Notes: generated by a model from the letters alone, not told the origin. Positions 1 through 9,025 are shown, counted from the stretch's first letter. The stretch is 64,000 nucleotides of DNA from Pseudomonas azadiae (GCF_019145355.1 NZ_JAHSTY010000002.1:1116001-1180000), one strand, 5' to 3'. Numbers and translations: made by a program.

Positions 1-2
1 GC

Positions 3-254
3 GCCGGCTCCTGGCAGGCGTTCATCATGCCAGTGGCGTTGATGTGCTTTGCCGGGCTCTGCCTGTTGGGCGCTTATTGGCTGGGGTACAGGGCGGTGGG
101 TGACATCTGGGTGGTCACGGTAGTGTCGGTCACCTCGTTGCTGCTGTTGGAACCGGTCGTGATCTGGGCGCTGTTCCATGAGTTTCCTGGGCGAGGCGCC
201 TTGATCGGGTTTTGCCTGGGCGCCCTCGGCATGCTGTCCACGGTCTTGCTGTAG
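3..254 (+). CDS. Small integral membrane protein, 3' part
   Basis: The reading frame is already open at the first full codon of the window, before the ATG at 27, so the true start is probably upstream. The visible 84 residues contain three hydrophobic segments (roughly residues 10-29, 34-55 and 62-82) separated by very short loops, so it sits in the inner membrane. The compact helix packing resembles small multidrug-resistance or EamA-half transporters, but no diagnostic motif is visible. A hairpin followed by T residues lies 10 bases after the stop. I do not recognise a specific function. Confidence 0.6.
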   Translation, partial: AGSWQAFIMPVALMCFAGLCLLGAYWLGYRAVGDIWVVTVVSVTSLLLLEPVVIWALFHEFPGRGALIGFCLGALGMLSTVLL

Positions 255-263
255 CGGCACATT

Positions 264-294
264 CTGGCCCGGCAATCGAATGTCGGGCCAGTTT
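264..294 (+). terminator. Hairpin terminator after the membrane protein
   Basis: CTGGCCCG at 264-271 pairs perfectly with CGGGCCAG at 284-291, followed by TTT. It is placed as expected for the terminator of the preceding gene. The T-run is short. Confidence 0.55.
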
Positions 295-363
295 ACGGCT
301 TTCAGGTGGCAATAGCCCGCACCGCCGCAACGGCGGCTGAAGGTGCAAGCCGTGACGCACAGC

Positions 364-438
364 TCAGCAGAAGAGCTGAGCCACCGACAGCAGGCAAATA
401 ATCTGCACAACCATTTGCGCTCGAATTGGATGGTTCAT
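364..438 (-). CDS. Possible 24-residue hydrophobic small protein
   Basis: A minus-strand frame begins ATG at 438 and stops at TGA 364-366. A GAGG sequence lies about nine bases upstream of the ATG, a reasonable ribosome site. The product starts MNHPIRAQ and continues with a short hydrophobic stretch (about residues 9-23, VVQIICLLSVAQLF), the size of a single-span membrane peptide. It lies in the 480-base gap between two plus-strand genes, which otherwise holds only a terminator hairpin and short inverted repeats. No family is recognised, and it could be chance. Conservation of the frame in related genomes would decide. Confidence 0.3.
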   Translation of the reverse strand: MNHPIRAQMVVQIICLLSVAQLFC

Positions 439-736
439 TGCCGTCACCCTCATATGAAGCTGCTGGTGAGTAGGCTGCGAGCGATGTCGACAAACGCGCC
501 AAGCCAACAACGCACACAGCAGTCGCTACCAGTATAGAGCGTTAACCGAATTCTTCCCGCTTGAGCCCCTTTACCGGCCCGACGGTCTCTGGTTACAACT
601 ATCTGCCTGCGTCCACTGCACTTTTTTGGATTTCTCCGCTCTATCCTTGTCCAAGCTCCGCCGATTCCGCGCGTGGGCAGATGAATCAGATCGGGTGCCG
701 ATGGATCGCACGTTTGCTTGCTCCACCCTTCTACGA

Positions 737-1450
737 ATGCGCCAGCCGTTGCTGCTGGCAGCCGTGCTGATGCTCTGTGTCGGCGGTTGCACCCAGCAAC
801 AAGGCCAGGATATCGCCAAGCAGTTCAGCAATGGCAAACCTGATGAGTTCTTCCAGACCAGTGTCGATCGTATGGCGACGCTGGGCATGCGCGATAATCT
901 GCAAAGCCTGTACTTACTCATGAACAAGCTCTATCTGCGTAATCCCAGCCAGTGGCGCCAGTCGGGTTATCCGGATGCCGTGAGCGCTGCGCGGGAGATT
1001 CGCCAGGCCATCGAGCAACGTCGAGCGCTGCCTGCGCTGGGTGACCGCCGCGATCTGGTGGCGCTGAGCTATTCCTTGAGCCCGGAGTTCAAGGGTGATC
1101 GGGTCGGCGCCTTCATTTATGCCATCGGCAGCATGATAGTGACCGCTCACGGTGGGCGCACCGAGTTCTACATCACCGATTCGATCAACCCGCAGTTTGT
1201 CAGTAATGCCGCGCGCAATATCGAAAAGGCCACCTGGCTGCTGAGCAAGCGTCAGGACGCCAATGGCGCGCTGCTGCTGTTTTCCAATGAGATCTCGGAG
1301 GAGGGCAGCAACCTCAGTTTCGCGGTGGAGTTCGGCAAGATTGTCGCGCGCCTCGACTTGCTGACGCAGATGCTCGATGAGCGCTACCGGCGCATCGGGC
1401 TCAACTATGCGCAGAGTCTGTTGCTGATGAATTTTCTGCCGGTGCAGTGA
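737..1450 (+). CDS. Predicted lipoprotein, 237 aa
   Basis: The start at 737 gives MRQPLLL followed by a hydrophobic stretch and the lipobox VGGC (Cys at about residue 16), a classic type II signal. Upstream in-frame starts would bury this signal, so they were rejected. The mature part is helical and polar, and one weak hydrophobic stretch (GAFIYAIGSMIVTA) lies mid-protein. It is probably an outer-membrane-anchored lipoprotein facing the periplasm. No catalytic motif is visible and the function is unknown. It stands alone, with a small hypothetical gene about 115 bases downstream. Confidence 0.75.
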   Translation: MRQPLLLAAVLMLCVGGCTQQQGQDIAKQFSNGKPDEFFQTSVDRMATLGMRDNLQSLYLLMNKLYLRNPSQWRQSGYPDAVSAAREIRQAIEQRRALPALGDRRDLVALSYSLSPEFKGDRVGAFIYAIGSMIVTAHGGRTEFYITDSINPQFVSNAARNIEKATWLLSKRQDANGALLLFSNEISEEGSNLSFAVEFGKIVARLDLLTQMLDERYRRIGLNYAQSLLLMNFLPVQ

Positions 1451-1567
1451 GTTAGGTACGGTGTTTCTCTTTCCTATGTAGGACGTGGCCTATCTCGCTC
1501 CCGGGTGCTTGAAACACGCCTCGGTCATCAATAGCCTCGGATTTTTCCGAAAGTTGAGGCCTGCACC

Positions 1568-1837
1568 ATGGGTAAGCGAAAAACGGTTTGGCCTACTGAT
1601 CGCGAAATACGTTTGCGCTTCATCCTCTTCGCCGTGATCGATGCGGCAAGTGTCCAGGGGGTTTCTTCCGAACTGTTGTTGCCGGCGCACAAGCTGCTGC
1701 GCGACTCACCGACCGAGGCGCAATTGCTCGCGGCCTTGGACGAGATCCTGGCCGTCGATGAAATGTACGGTTTCAGGCTTCCTCCGGGGTCGGAAGCGCA
1801 GGAGTTGATGCAAACGTTGAAGCAGCCTGAAAGCTAG
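1568..1837 (+). CDS. Conserved small hypothetical protein, 89 aa
   Basis: The ATG at 1568 is preceded by TTGAGG at a good distance. The product begins MGKRKTVWPTDREIRLRF and is mixed helical, soluble, without signal peptide or membrane span. Its even composition and normal Pseudomonas codon use argue that it is a real gene. I recognise no domain. The TonB receptor gene starts 130 bases downstream, but nothing links the two functionally. Confidence 0.6.
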   Translation: MGKRKTVWPTDREIRLRFILFAVIDAASVQGVSSELLLPAHKLLRDSPTEAQLLAALDEILAVDEMYGFRLPPGSEAQELMQTLKQPES

Positions 1838-1966
1838 GCGCAGTCTTGCCGCGTGTTGATGGCCTTGGAAAGGGCCCAGAGCACTGGCCCGTGGATAAGG
1901 AGTGACCTGGCGGGTGTCCACGACTTCCCACCACGTGCCCCCCCGAATTCCAAGGACCTGCCCCCG

Positions 1967-4078
1967 ATGCTGCTGCGCCCACCACCACTCCTTTTTGCCG
2001 CCCTGACGTTCAGCTCGCTGGCGCATGCCGAAGATCTGCAATTGGCCCCGGTCGAAGTCACCAGCAGTGAAGCCAGCGCCGGTGAGGTGGCCCAGGCGCA
2101 GCTCAAGAGCGTGCCCGGCGGCACCAATTACATCGACATGGGCAGCGTGCAGCAGGGGCGGGTGAGTACCAACGAGGATGTGTTCAAGTACCAGGCCGGC
2201 GTGTACGCCAAGGCGGCAAACAACGAAGGGGTGAAACTCTCGATTCGCGGTTCGGGCCTGAACCGTAGCCCCGGTTCCCATGCCTCCGGCTTGTACGAAA
2301 TGTTCGATGGCCTGCCGTTGACCGGGCCCGGCGGCACCCCCTACGAATTGAAAGATCCGCTGTGGCAAAGCCGCGTCGAAGTGCTGCGCGGCGCCAACGG
2401 GTTTGACCAGGGTGCCTTGGCCCTGGGCGGCGCGGTCAACTACGTGACCCACACGGGCTACGACGCGCCCAGGTTGCAGGTGCGCTACGAAGCGGGCAGC
2501 AAAGGCTATGCCCAGCGCGAGATCAGCTCGGGCCAGGTGCTGGGAGATGCCGACTACTACATCAGCCTCACTGACTCCGAGTCCGACGGCTACCAGCGCC
2601 AAAGCGCGGCCACCGGCAAGGGGGTGGCGGCCAACTTCGGCTACCGTTTCAACCCGGACCTGGAAACGCGCTTCTACTTGCGCTACCGCGAAACCACCAA
2701 CGACACTCCCGGCAAACTCACGCGCGCGCAGATCAGCCATGACCCGCGCGCGGCCAACAGCCTCAATGCCGCCCGCGACGCCAAGCGTCTGCAACCAGGC
2801 TCCACCTGGATCGCCAACAAGACCACCCTGCAGTTGGATGACACGTCACGGCTTGAAGTCGGGCTTGCCTACCACGACTACCCCATGGACCTGCGCGAAG
2901 GCACCAACCGTCTGAAAGTCGCCTACACCGACATCAGCAGCACCCTCAGGTACATTCGTCAGGACACGCTGTTCGGCCACGACAGCCAGACCACCATTGG
3001 CCTGCGCACCACCCAGGCGATGCCCAATAACGGCGCCTCGGAATACGTGCGCACGCCTGCGGGTAACACCGTTTCCTACGCACCCGGCACCAAGACCCGC
3101 GACTACAGCTACCTGGGTTCCGACACCGTGTTGCAGATCGGCAACGACCTGGAACTGGTCCCAGACCTTTGGTTGACCACCGGCCTTGCGGCGATCTACA
3201 CCCGCCGCGAAACAGCGGTCAGCTACCCCGACGGCCAGGCGCCGCTCAGCCAGCACGACTGGGACTACGCGCCGCGCGTCGGCCTGCGTTACGACTTCAC
3301 CCCGCAGTTGCAGGTGTACGGCAACCTGAGCCGTTCGGTGGAGCCGCCGCACGCCTGGTCGATGATCTGGGGGTCCAACAAATATTTCACCAGCGGCCCG
3401 GCCAAAGGCTTGGCGCGCGAAGGGGTGAGCCTGAAAAACCAGACCGCCACCACCCTCGAAATCGGCGGCCGCGGCGAACAGTGGTTCGGCCAGTGGGACC
3501 TGGCGCTTTACCGTTCCGAAGTGCGTCACGAATTGCTCAGCGTGGAAACCCAGGCGCAAACCGCCACCAGCAGTGCCATCGTCGCCGAAGCCAATGCCAG
3601 CCCCACCGTGCACCAGGGCGTGGAACTGAGCCTGCTCAGCCCCTTGTGGGACGGCGGCGGCAACGGCCAGCTCGCCCTGCGCCAGGCCTACACCTTCAGC
3701 GACTTCCACTACCGCGACGATGATCGCTTCGGCGACAACACCTTGCCCGGCATCCCCAGGCATTACTATCAGGCACAACTGCGCTACAGCCACCCGACGG
3801 GTTTCTACACCAGTTTCAACACGGAGTATTCATCCAAAGTGGCGGTGGATTACGCCAATTCCTACTACGCCGCGTCCTACAGCATTTTCGGCGCCACGCT
3901 TGGCTACGACGCGCCAGGGCAGGACTGGCAGGCCTGGGTCGACCTGCGCAACCTGGCCAACCGGCGTTACGCCAACACCGTCACACCAGGCTATGACGAT
4001 AAGGGCCTGGATGCCGCACGTTCGACACCGGCGGATGGCCGTGGCATCTACACCGGGGTGTCGTGGCGCTGGCGTTAA
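1967..4078 (+). CDS. TonB-dependent outer-membrane receptor, 703 aa
   Basis: This is an outer-membrane ligand-gated channel, probably for a ferric siderophore. The start at 1967 is chosen because it opens a signal peptide (MLLRPPPLLFAALTF, cleavage after AHA) and follows AAGGAC; the longer frame from 1853 would add about 38 non-secretory residues. After cleavage comes a TonB-box-like APVEVTS, then the plug with NNEGVKLSIRGSG and VEVLRGANG, then repeated beta strands. The C-terminus is a VSWRWR aromatic end. The mature N-terminus enters the plug within about 30 residues, so the roughly 80-residue STN signalling domain of FecA-type transducers is absent, although fecI/fecR-type genes follow. 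The ligand is unknown. Confidence 0.85.
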   Translation: MLLRPPPLLFAALTFSSLAHAEDLQLAPVEVTSSEASAGEVAQAQLKSVPGGTNYIDMGSVQQGRVSTNEDVFKYQAGVYAKAANNEGVKLSIRGSGLNRSPGSHASGLYEMFDGLPLTGPGGTPYELKDPLWQSRVEVLRGANGFDQGALALGGAVNYVTHTGYDAPRLQVRYEAGSKGYAQREISSGQVLGDADYYISLTDSESDGYQRQSAATGKGVAANFGYRFNPDLETRFYLRYRETTNDTPGKLTRAQISHDPRAANSLNAARDAKRLQPGSTWIANKTTLQLDDTSRLEVGLAYHDYPMDLREGTNRLKVAYTDISSTLRYIRQDTLFGHDSQTTIGLRTTQAMPNNGASEYVRTPAGNTVSYAPGTKTRDYSYLGSDTVLQIGNDLELVPDLWLTTGLAAIYTRRETAVSYPDGQAPLSQHDWDYAPRVGLRYDFTPQLQVYGNLSRSVEPPHAWSMIWGSNKYFTSGPAKGLAREGVSLKNQTATTLEIGGRGEQWFGQWDLALYRSEVRHELLSVETQAQTATSSAIVAEANASPTVHQGVELSLLSPLWDGGGNGQLALRQAYTFSDFHYRDDDRFGDNTLPGIPRHYYQAQLRYSHPTGFYTSFNTEYSSKVAVDYANSYYAASYSIFGATLGYDAPGQDWQAWVDLRNLANRRYANTVTPGYDDKGLDAARSTPADGRGIYTGVSWRWR

Positions 4079-4106
4079 CGTAGGCACTGGCTTGCCTGCG
4101 ATACTT

Positions 4107-4241
4107 GTAGTGAGCGGGCTCGCCCCGCGCTGGGTGGCGAAGCCGCCCCAAAACCAGGTGCCTTAGTTATATCTGGAAGAATGCGTTGGCCCAAATTGGG
4201 GCGGCTTCGCCCCCCCAGCGCGGGGCAAGCCCGCTCACTAC
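4107..4241 (+). repeat. REP doublet, family A copy 1
   Basis: A large imperfect palindrome begins GTAGTGAGCGGGCTCGCC and ends with its complement GCAAGCCCGCTCACTAC. The inner arms read TGGCGAAGCCGCCCC and GGGGCGGCTTCGCC. Seven further copies of this family occur in the window at about 19.2, 24.1, 27.9, 38.1, 43.4, 49.4 and 59.4 kb. Confidence 0.9.
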
Positions 4242-4266
4242 AGTTCATGTACCTGCAATCACTGAC

Positions 4267-4296
4267 AACGGGAGCCCCTTGCTCCTACACCGTTTT
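4267..4296 (+). terminator. Possible hairpin terminator after the receptor gene
   Basis: A nested hairpin is visible: AACGG (4267-4271) with CCGTT (4290-4294), enclosing GGAGC (4271-4275) with GCTCC (4281-4285), followed by TTTT. It could separate receptor transcription from the downstream sigma factor gene. Confidence 0.4.
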
Positions 4297-4349
4297 ACTG
4301 GCATTGTTTGCGCAATTGGTAACCTTTCCCATTTGAGATACTTTTGCGC

Positions 4350-4892
4350 ATGCATGACATTCCGGCCGCGCGGGGCGATTCCGTCCGGCAGCAGACCCTT
4401 ACGGCGATGTACAGCGAGCACCACGGCTGGCTGCACGGCTGGCTGCGCAAAAAACTGGGCTGTTCCCAGCATGCCGCCGACCTGGCGCACGACGCTTTCA
4501 TTCGCGTGCTGATGCTGGCCGAGCCGCAAGCTATCAAGGAACCCCGTGCCTTTCTGGCCACTACGGCGGGGCGGCTGATGATCGACGGTGCCCGGCGTCG
4601 CCGCATCGAAAAAGCCTACATGGAAGCCCTCGTGATCCAGTGCGAAGACGCCGGCATGCCCGACCCGGCCGCGATTCACGTGGCGCTGCAAGCGCTTGAG
4701 CGCATCGCCGAGATGCTTGCCGGCCTGCCGGCCAAAGCCCGTGAAGCCTTCCTGTTGAGTCGCCTCGACGGGCTGACCTACAGCGAAATTGCCATGCGGC
4801 TGGGCGTCTCTTCCAGTACCGTCAAAAACTACATCTCCAGCGCCCTGGTGCACTGCTACCACAGCCTGCACCCGGCAGACCCGCTGGTATGA
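4350..4892 (+). CDS. FecI-type ECF sigma factor, 180 aa
   Basis: This is an extracytoplasmic-function sigma factor expected to direct RNA polymerase to an iron-uptake promoter. Region 2 includes AADLAHDAFIRVL and a following FLATTAGRLMIDGARRRR segment. Region 4 carries LPAKAREAFLLSRLDGLTY and the helix-turn-helix SEIAMRLGVSSSTVKNYI. The length matches FecI homologues. The ATG at 4350 is used; a TTG two codons earlier is possible. Its stop overlaps the start of the anti-sigma gene (ATGA), so the two are translationally coupled. The likely target is the receptor gene upstream, an unusual order because receptors normally follow the sigma/anti-sigma pair. Confidence 0.88.
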   Translation: MHDIPAARGDSVRQQTLTAMYSEHHGWLHGWLRKKLGCSQHAADLAHDAFIRVLMLAEPQAIKEPRAFLATTAGRLMIDGARRRRIEKAYMEALVIQCEDAGMPDPAAIHVALQALERIAEMLAGLPAKAREAFLLSRLDGLTYSEIAMRLGVSSSTVKNYISSALVHCYHSLHPADPLV

Positions 4893-5821
4893 GTTCCGAG
4901 CAGATCATCCAGCAAGCGGCGCAGTGGCTGACGCGCCTGCACGACGAAGACGTCACCGACGCCGACCGCCAAGCGTTCAACGCCTGGTGCCAGGCCGACC
5001 CGCGTCACGCCGTGGCCATCGAACGCATGGGGGCGTTGTGGGGCAGCCTCGATACCTTGCCCGCCAAACCCGCCCGCGTTGCCCTGAACCACGCATTTGC
5101 CCCGCAGCGGCCGCGCGGCGCACAGGTGGTGGGCTTGCTCGGCGTGGTCCTGTGCGGCTGGCTGGGCCTGCAGCACCTGCCGGTCTGGATGGCCGACCAG
5201 CGCACCGGCGTCGGCGAGCGCCGGCACATCGCCCTCGCGGACGGCAGCCAGTTGCAGCTCAACAGCAACTCGGCGGTGGACGTCAAATTCGACGGCCATC
5301 AACGGGTCATCGAACTGCTGCAAGGCGAACTCTGGGTCGACGTGGCCAAGGATGCGCAACGGCCCTTCGTGGTCCGCACCGACCAGGGCACCGCCACTGC
5401 ACTGGGTACGCGTTACCTGGTCAAGCGCGCGGCGGACGGCACCACGGTGGTGACCGTGATTGAGTCCAGCGTAGCGGTCAAAGGCGACGCCAGCGATGGA
5501 GTCAGGGTCTCGGCCGGCCAGCGTTCGGTCCTTGATCACGGCCGCGCCCAGCCACCGCAGACCCTGGCCGATACCGACCCCGATGCCTGGACGCGCGGCC
5601 TGCTCAAGGTCAACGACCAGCCCTTGAGCGACGTACTGCAAACCCTCGCTGGCTACCGCCAGGGCATGCTGCGCTTCGACCCCGAGGCCCTGCAGGACCT
5701 GCGGGTATCGGGTGTGTTCAAGTTGGACGATACGGCGGCGGCGCTGTCGTCCCTGGCGGATAACCTGCCGATCCAGGTGGAGTACTTCACTGACCTGTTG
5801 GTGGTGGTCAAGCCGCGCTAG
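4889..5821 (+). CDS. FecR-type anti-sigma regulator, 310 aa
   Basis: This is an inner-membrane anti-sigma factor that holds or activates the ECF sigma factor encoded just before it. The N-terminal cytoplasmic part (residues 1-70) matches the FecR N-terminal region, with WLTRLHDEDVTDADRQAF and FNAWCQADPRHAVAIERM. A single membrane span follows (about 76-92), then the FecR domain (HIALADGSQLQLNSNSAV, LLQGELWVDV, FVVRTDQGTATALGTRY). The C-terminus (about 245-310) looks like an STN-like fold, known in FecR proteins. It ends one base before the stop of the convergent sigma-54 activator gene. Confidence 0.88.
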   Translation: MSSEQIIQQAAQWLTRLHDEDVTDADRQAFNAWCQADPRHAVAIERMGALWGSLDTLPAKPARVALNHAFAPQRPRGAQVVGLLGVVLCGWLGLQHLPVWMADQRTGVGERRHIALADGSQLQLNSNSAVDVKFDGHQRVIELLQGELWVDVAKDAQRPFVVRTDQGTATALGTRYLVKRAADGTTVVTVIESSVAVKGDASDGVRVSAGQRSVLDHGRAQPPQTLADTDPDAWTRGLLKVNDQPLSDVLQTLAGYRQGMLRFDPEALQDLRVSGVFKLDDTAAALSSLADNLPIQVEYFTDLLVVVKPR

Positions 5822-5822
5822 A

Positions 5823-7640
5823 TCAGCCGTCGTTCTGGCGTAGACGCTTGTACAAGGTATTGCGGCTCACCCCCAGCTCTCGCGCCAGGTGGGAAATGTT
5901 CCCGCCGGCGGCCTTCAAGCGCTGGGTCAGGTCGATGCTGTCGTCCAGGTACTCACTGGCGGGCAGCGGCGGCGCCAGGTTCAAGTCGACAAAAAAGTCA
6001 TCCGGCAGATGCTCAGGGCGGATCGGTTGCTCCTCGGCCATTGCCAGCGCCACCTGCAACACGCTGCTCACCTGACGCAAATTGCCCGGCCACGGGTGCT
6101 GCTCGAACAGCGCCAGCACCTCGCTGCTCAGCCCCGCCCATTGGGTCGGCTCACGGTGTTGCTGCCATAACTGCTGGAACAGCGCCCGCTTGTCGGTGCG
6201 CTCGCGCAAGGGCGGCAGTTCCAGGGTCAGGCCGCCGATGCGGTAGTACAAATCCTCACGAAAACGCCCGGCCTGCACCCGCTCGCGCAACGCGCGGTTG
6301 GTGGCCGAGATGATGCGCAAATCCACCGGGAACAACTCGCTGCTGCCCACCGGCTGCACGCAACGTTCCTGCAACACGCGCAGCAGGCGCGCCTGGGTCG
6401 GTAGCGGCATATCACCGATCTCATCGAGAAACAGCGTGCCCTTGTCCGCCTTGCGGATCAGGCCGATGCTGCCTTTTTGATTGGCGCCGGTGAACGCACC
6501 TTTTTCGTAGCCGAACAGCTCCGACTCCACCAGCTCCGACGGGATTGCCGCGCAGTTCACCGCAATAAACGCCTTCTGGCTGCGCGAACTGGCCTGGTGC
6601 AGGGCCTTGACGAACACTTCTTTGCCCACGCCTGTTTCGCCGTGGATCAGCAGCGGAATGTCCTTTTCCAGCAAGCGCTCGGCCTGGCGCACGGCTTTTT
6701 CCACGCGCACGTCGCCAAAATGCAAGGTCTTGAGGCCAATCGAGCTAGGCTTGACGGGCGCGGGTTCGGTAAACACGCGCGCCTGCACCGGCGTTTGCCA
6801 GGGTCGACGCAACAAACACTGGAACCGATTGCGTCCCGCGGCCTGCAGGGAAAAGGGCAGCCCCTCCGGCTGGTTCAGCAATTCGAGCAACGACACCTTG
6901 AACAAGCTGTCGATCATGACCCGCGACAGGCTGATGCCCAGCAGGTTGTCGGCACGGCGGTTGGCCGACAGCACCTGGCCGCTTTCATCAAAGATCAGCA
7001 GGCCGGCCCACTGGCTATCCAGGTTGCTCAGGCCGGTGTTGAAGGTCAATTGGAAGTGCTCGCCGCGAAACAGGTTGAGGATCAGCCGGTTTTCCACGGT
7101 CTGGCTCATCATCTTGACCATGCCCAGGGTGTGGGAGGGCGGCAAATAGCTGTCGCTGGACACATCCAGCACCGCGATGATCTCGCGCTGCGCATCGAAG
7201 ATCGGCGCCGCCGAGCCGGTCATGAAGCGGTTGGCCTTGAGGAAATGTTCATCATGCTCGATATGCACCGCCTGGGCACAGGCCAGTGCGGTGCCGATGG
7301 CGTTGGTGCCGCTGGAACGCTCCATCCAACTGGCACCGGGGTTGAAACCACGGGCCAGCGTGGGCTCGATGAAGCGCTGGGTGCCCCAACTGGTCAATAC
7401 CTGGCCCTGGTTGTCGGCCAGCATGATCAGGCAATTGGAGTTGCTCAGGATGTTTTCGTAGTAGGGCAGCACTTCCTGGTGGGTGGTCTGCACCAGCGAG
7501 TGCTGGCTTTCCAGCAGTTGGCTGATGCCCTCGGCGGGGAGCTGATCGAAGCTGGGCGTGCTCTGGTGGTCCAGGCCGAAGGCGCGGCAACGGCGCCAGG
7601 ATTCCTGGATAAGGGTGTCGTGAGCCAGTGGTTCGGCCAT
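5823..7640 (-). CDS. AcoR/DhaR-type sigma-54-dependent activator, 605 aa
   Basis: This enhancer-binding protein opens sigma-54 promoters. The start at 7640 (MAEPLAHDTL) fits the family; an upstream extension lacks homologous character. A GAF-type sensor region occupies about residues 50-200. The AAA+ domain carries GETGVGKE (Walker A), the sigma-54 contact loop GAFTGA and LFLDEIGDM (Walker B). A Fis-type helix-turn-helix ends the protein (AAGGNISHLARELGVSRNTLYKRL). AcoR-family members sense small ligands such as acetoin; DhaR controls glycerol use. The divergent importer operon, with TGTTCA repeats and a -24/-12 promoter between them, is the obvious target. The inducer is not readable from sequence. 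Confidence 0.9.
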   Translation of the reverse strand: MAEPLAHDTLIQESWRRCRAFGLDHQSTPSFDQLPAEGISQLLESQHSLVQTTHQEVLPYYENILSNSNCLIMLADNQGQVLTSWGTQRFIEPTLARGFNPGASWMERSSGTNAIGTALACAQAVHIEHDEHFLKANRFMTGSAAPIFDAQREIIAVLDVSSDSYLPPSHTLGMVKMMSQTVENRLILNLFRGEHFQLTFNTGLSNLDSQWAGLLIFDESGQVLSANRRADNLLGISLSRVMIDSLFKVSLLELLNQPEGLPFSLQAAGRNRFQCLLRRPWQTPVQARVFTEPAPVKPSSIGLKTLHFGDVRVEKAVRQAERLLEKDIPLLIHGETGVGKEVFVKALHQASSRSQKAFIAVNCAAIPSELVESELFGYEKGAFTGANQKGSIGLIRKADKGTLFLDEIGDMPLPTQARLLRVLQERCVQPVGSSELFPVDLRIISATNRALRERVQAGRFREDLYYRIGGLTLELPPLRERTDKRALFQQLWQQHREPTQWAGLSSEVLALFEQHPWPGNLRQVSSVLQVALAMAEEQPIRPEHLPDDFFVDLNLAPPLPASEYLDDSIDLTQRLKAAGGNISHLARELGVSRNTLYKRLRQNDG

Positions 7641-7717
7641 GGTGTGACCTGCATTTTTATTGTTATGGGGTCTTGCGCAATCTACCTGGAGAAACCGCTC
7701 CCACATTGGTTCTGCAG

Positions 7718-7825
7718 TGTTCAGTCGATAGGGTTCAAAGAGTGTTGTTCAGTACTGTTCATTGTCAAGCCCAGGATTGTTCAGTTGTTCAGCCAGGTTT
7801 GTTCATTTCTGTTCACTCTTGAACA
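7718..7825. promoter_or_regulatory. Cluster of TGTTCA sites, candidate activator-binding region
   Basis: TGTTCA occurs at 7718, 7746, 7756, 7778, 7786, 7800 and 7810, and its inverse TGAACA at 7820. The last two form a palindrome, TGTTCA-N4-TGAACA (7810-7825). Several spacings are close to ten bases, one helical turn. The cluster lies about 45-180 bases upstream of a sigma-54 promoter, typical for an enhancer region, and next to the activator gene itself. Confidence 0.7.
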
Positions 7826-7868
7826 TCACTTTTGCTGCATTTCCTTGCACATCAAGGCTTTGCGGGTT

Positions 7869-7885
7869 TTGGCACGAAACTCGCT
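7869..7885 (+). promoter_or_regulatory. Sigma-54 (-24/-12) promoter for the glp-type ABC operon
   Basis: The sequence TTGGCACGAAACTCGCT matches the consensus with GG at 7871-7872 and GC at 7883-7884, exactly ten bases apart. Transcription should start near 7896, about 36 bases before the first gene. Confidence 0.75.
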
Positions 7886-7931
7886 CTGACATCTGGCCAG
7901 ATTCATTCCAAATAATAAAAAAGGTCGTGTC

Positions 7932-9025
7932 ATGTCATTGACCCTGGAACATGTCTCCCGTGTTGTCGAAGGCCAAACCTGGATTGACGACGCCAACCTG
8001 CGTTTCGAAGCCGGTTCGTTCAACGTCCTGCTCGGCCGCACCCTGTCCGGCAAGACCAGCCTGATGCGCCTGATGGCCGGGCTGGACAAGCCCGACAGCG
8101 GCCGCATCCTGATGAACGGCGTGGATGTCACGCAAAAACCGGTGCGCCTGCGCAACGTGTCGATGGTGTATCAGCAGTTCATCAACTACCCCACCATGAC
8201 CGTGTTCGAGAACATCGCCTCGCCGCTGCGCCAGGCCGGCGTGTCCAGCGAACTGATCCAGAGTAAGGTGCTGGAAACCGCCAGGATGTTGCGCATCGAG
8301 AAATTCCTGCAGCGCCACCCGCTGGAGCTCTCCGGCGGCCAGCAGCAACGCACGGCCATGGCCCGCGCGTTAGTCAAGGACGCCGAGCTGATCCTGTTCG
8401 ATGAGCCGCTGGTGAACCTGGACTACAAACTGCGCGAAGAGCTGCGTCAGGAAATGCGCGAGCTCTTTGCCGCGCGCCACACCATCGCCATCTACGCCAC
8501 CACCGAGCCCAATGAAGCCCTGGCCCTCGGCGGCACCACCACCATCCTGCACGAAGGCCGAGTGATCCAGAGCGGCAAGGCCGCCGAGGTCTATCACCAG
8601 CCGCAGACCGTGCTGGCCGCCGAGCTGTTTTCCGAGCCGCCGATCAACCTGATGCCGGGGCGCATCAGCGGTAACGAAGTGAGCTTCGCCAATTTCGTGC
8701 ACTTCCCGCTGAACGTCGACCTGCGCCCCATCGGCGAAGGCGAGTTCCGTTTCGGCGTACGCCCCAGCCATATCAGCCTGGTGCCGAGCAACGACGACGA
8801 CCTGGAGCTGGCGGTGACCGTGGAAGTCGCCGAGATCAGCGGCTCGGAAACCTTCCTGCATGTGCGCAGCGAGCACTTCCTGCTGGTGCTGCACCTGTCG
8901 GGGGTGCACGAATACGACGTCGACGCGCCGATCCGCGTGTATATCCCCACCCATAAACTGTTTGTGTTCGATGGCCAGGGCCGTTTGGTCCAGGCCCCTG
9001 GGCGCCGTGTTGCGAGGGTTGCCTG

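Noticed and set aside
4243..4349. Possible Fur box upstream of the ECF sigma gene
   Set aside because: The AT-rich bases near 4310-4345 match the 19-base Fur consensus too poorly to call.
6477..7889. A 470-codon open frame opposite the sigma-54 activator
   Set aside because: It mirrors the activator's codons, lacks domain character and crosses the activator start and the TGTTCA region. The minus-strand gene carries all AAA+ motifs.
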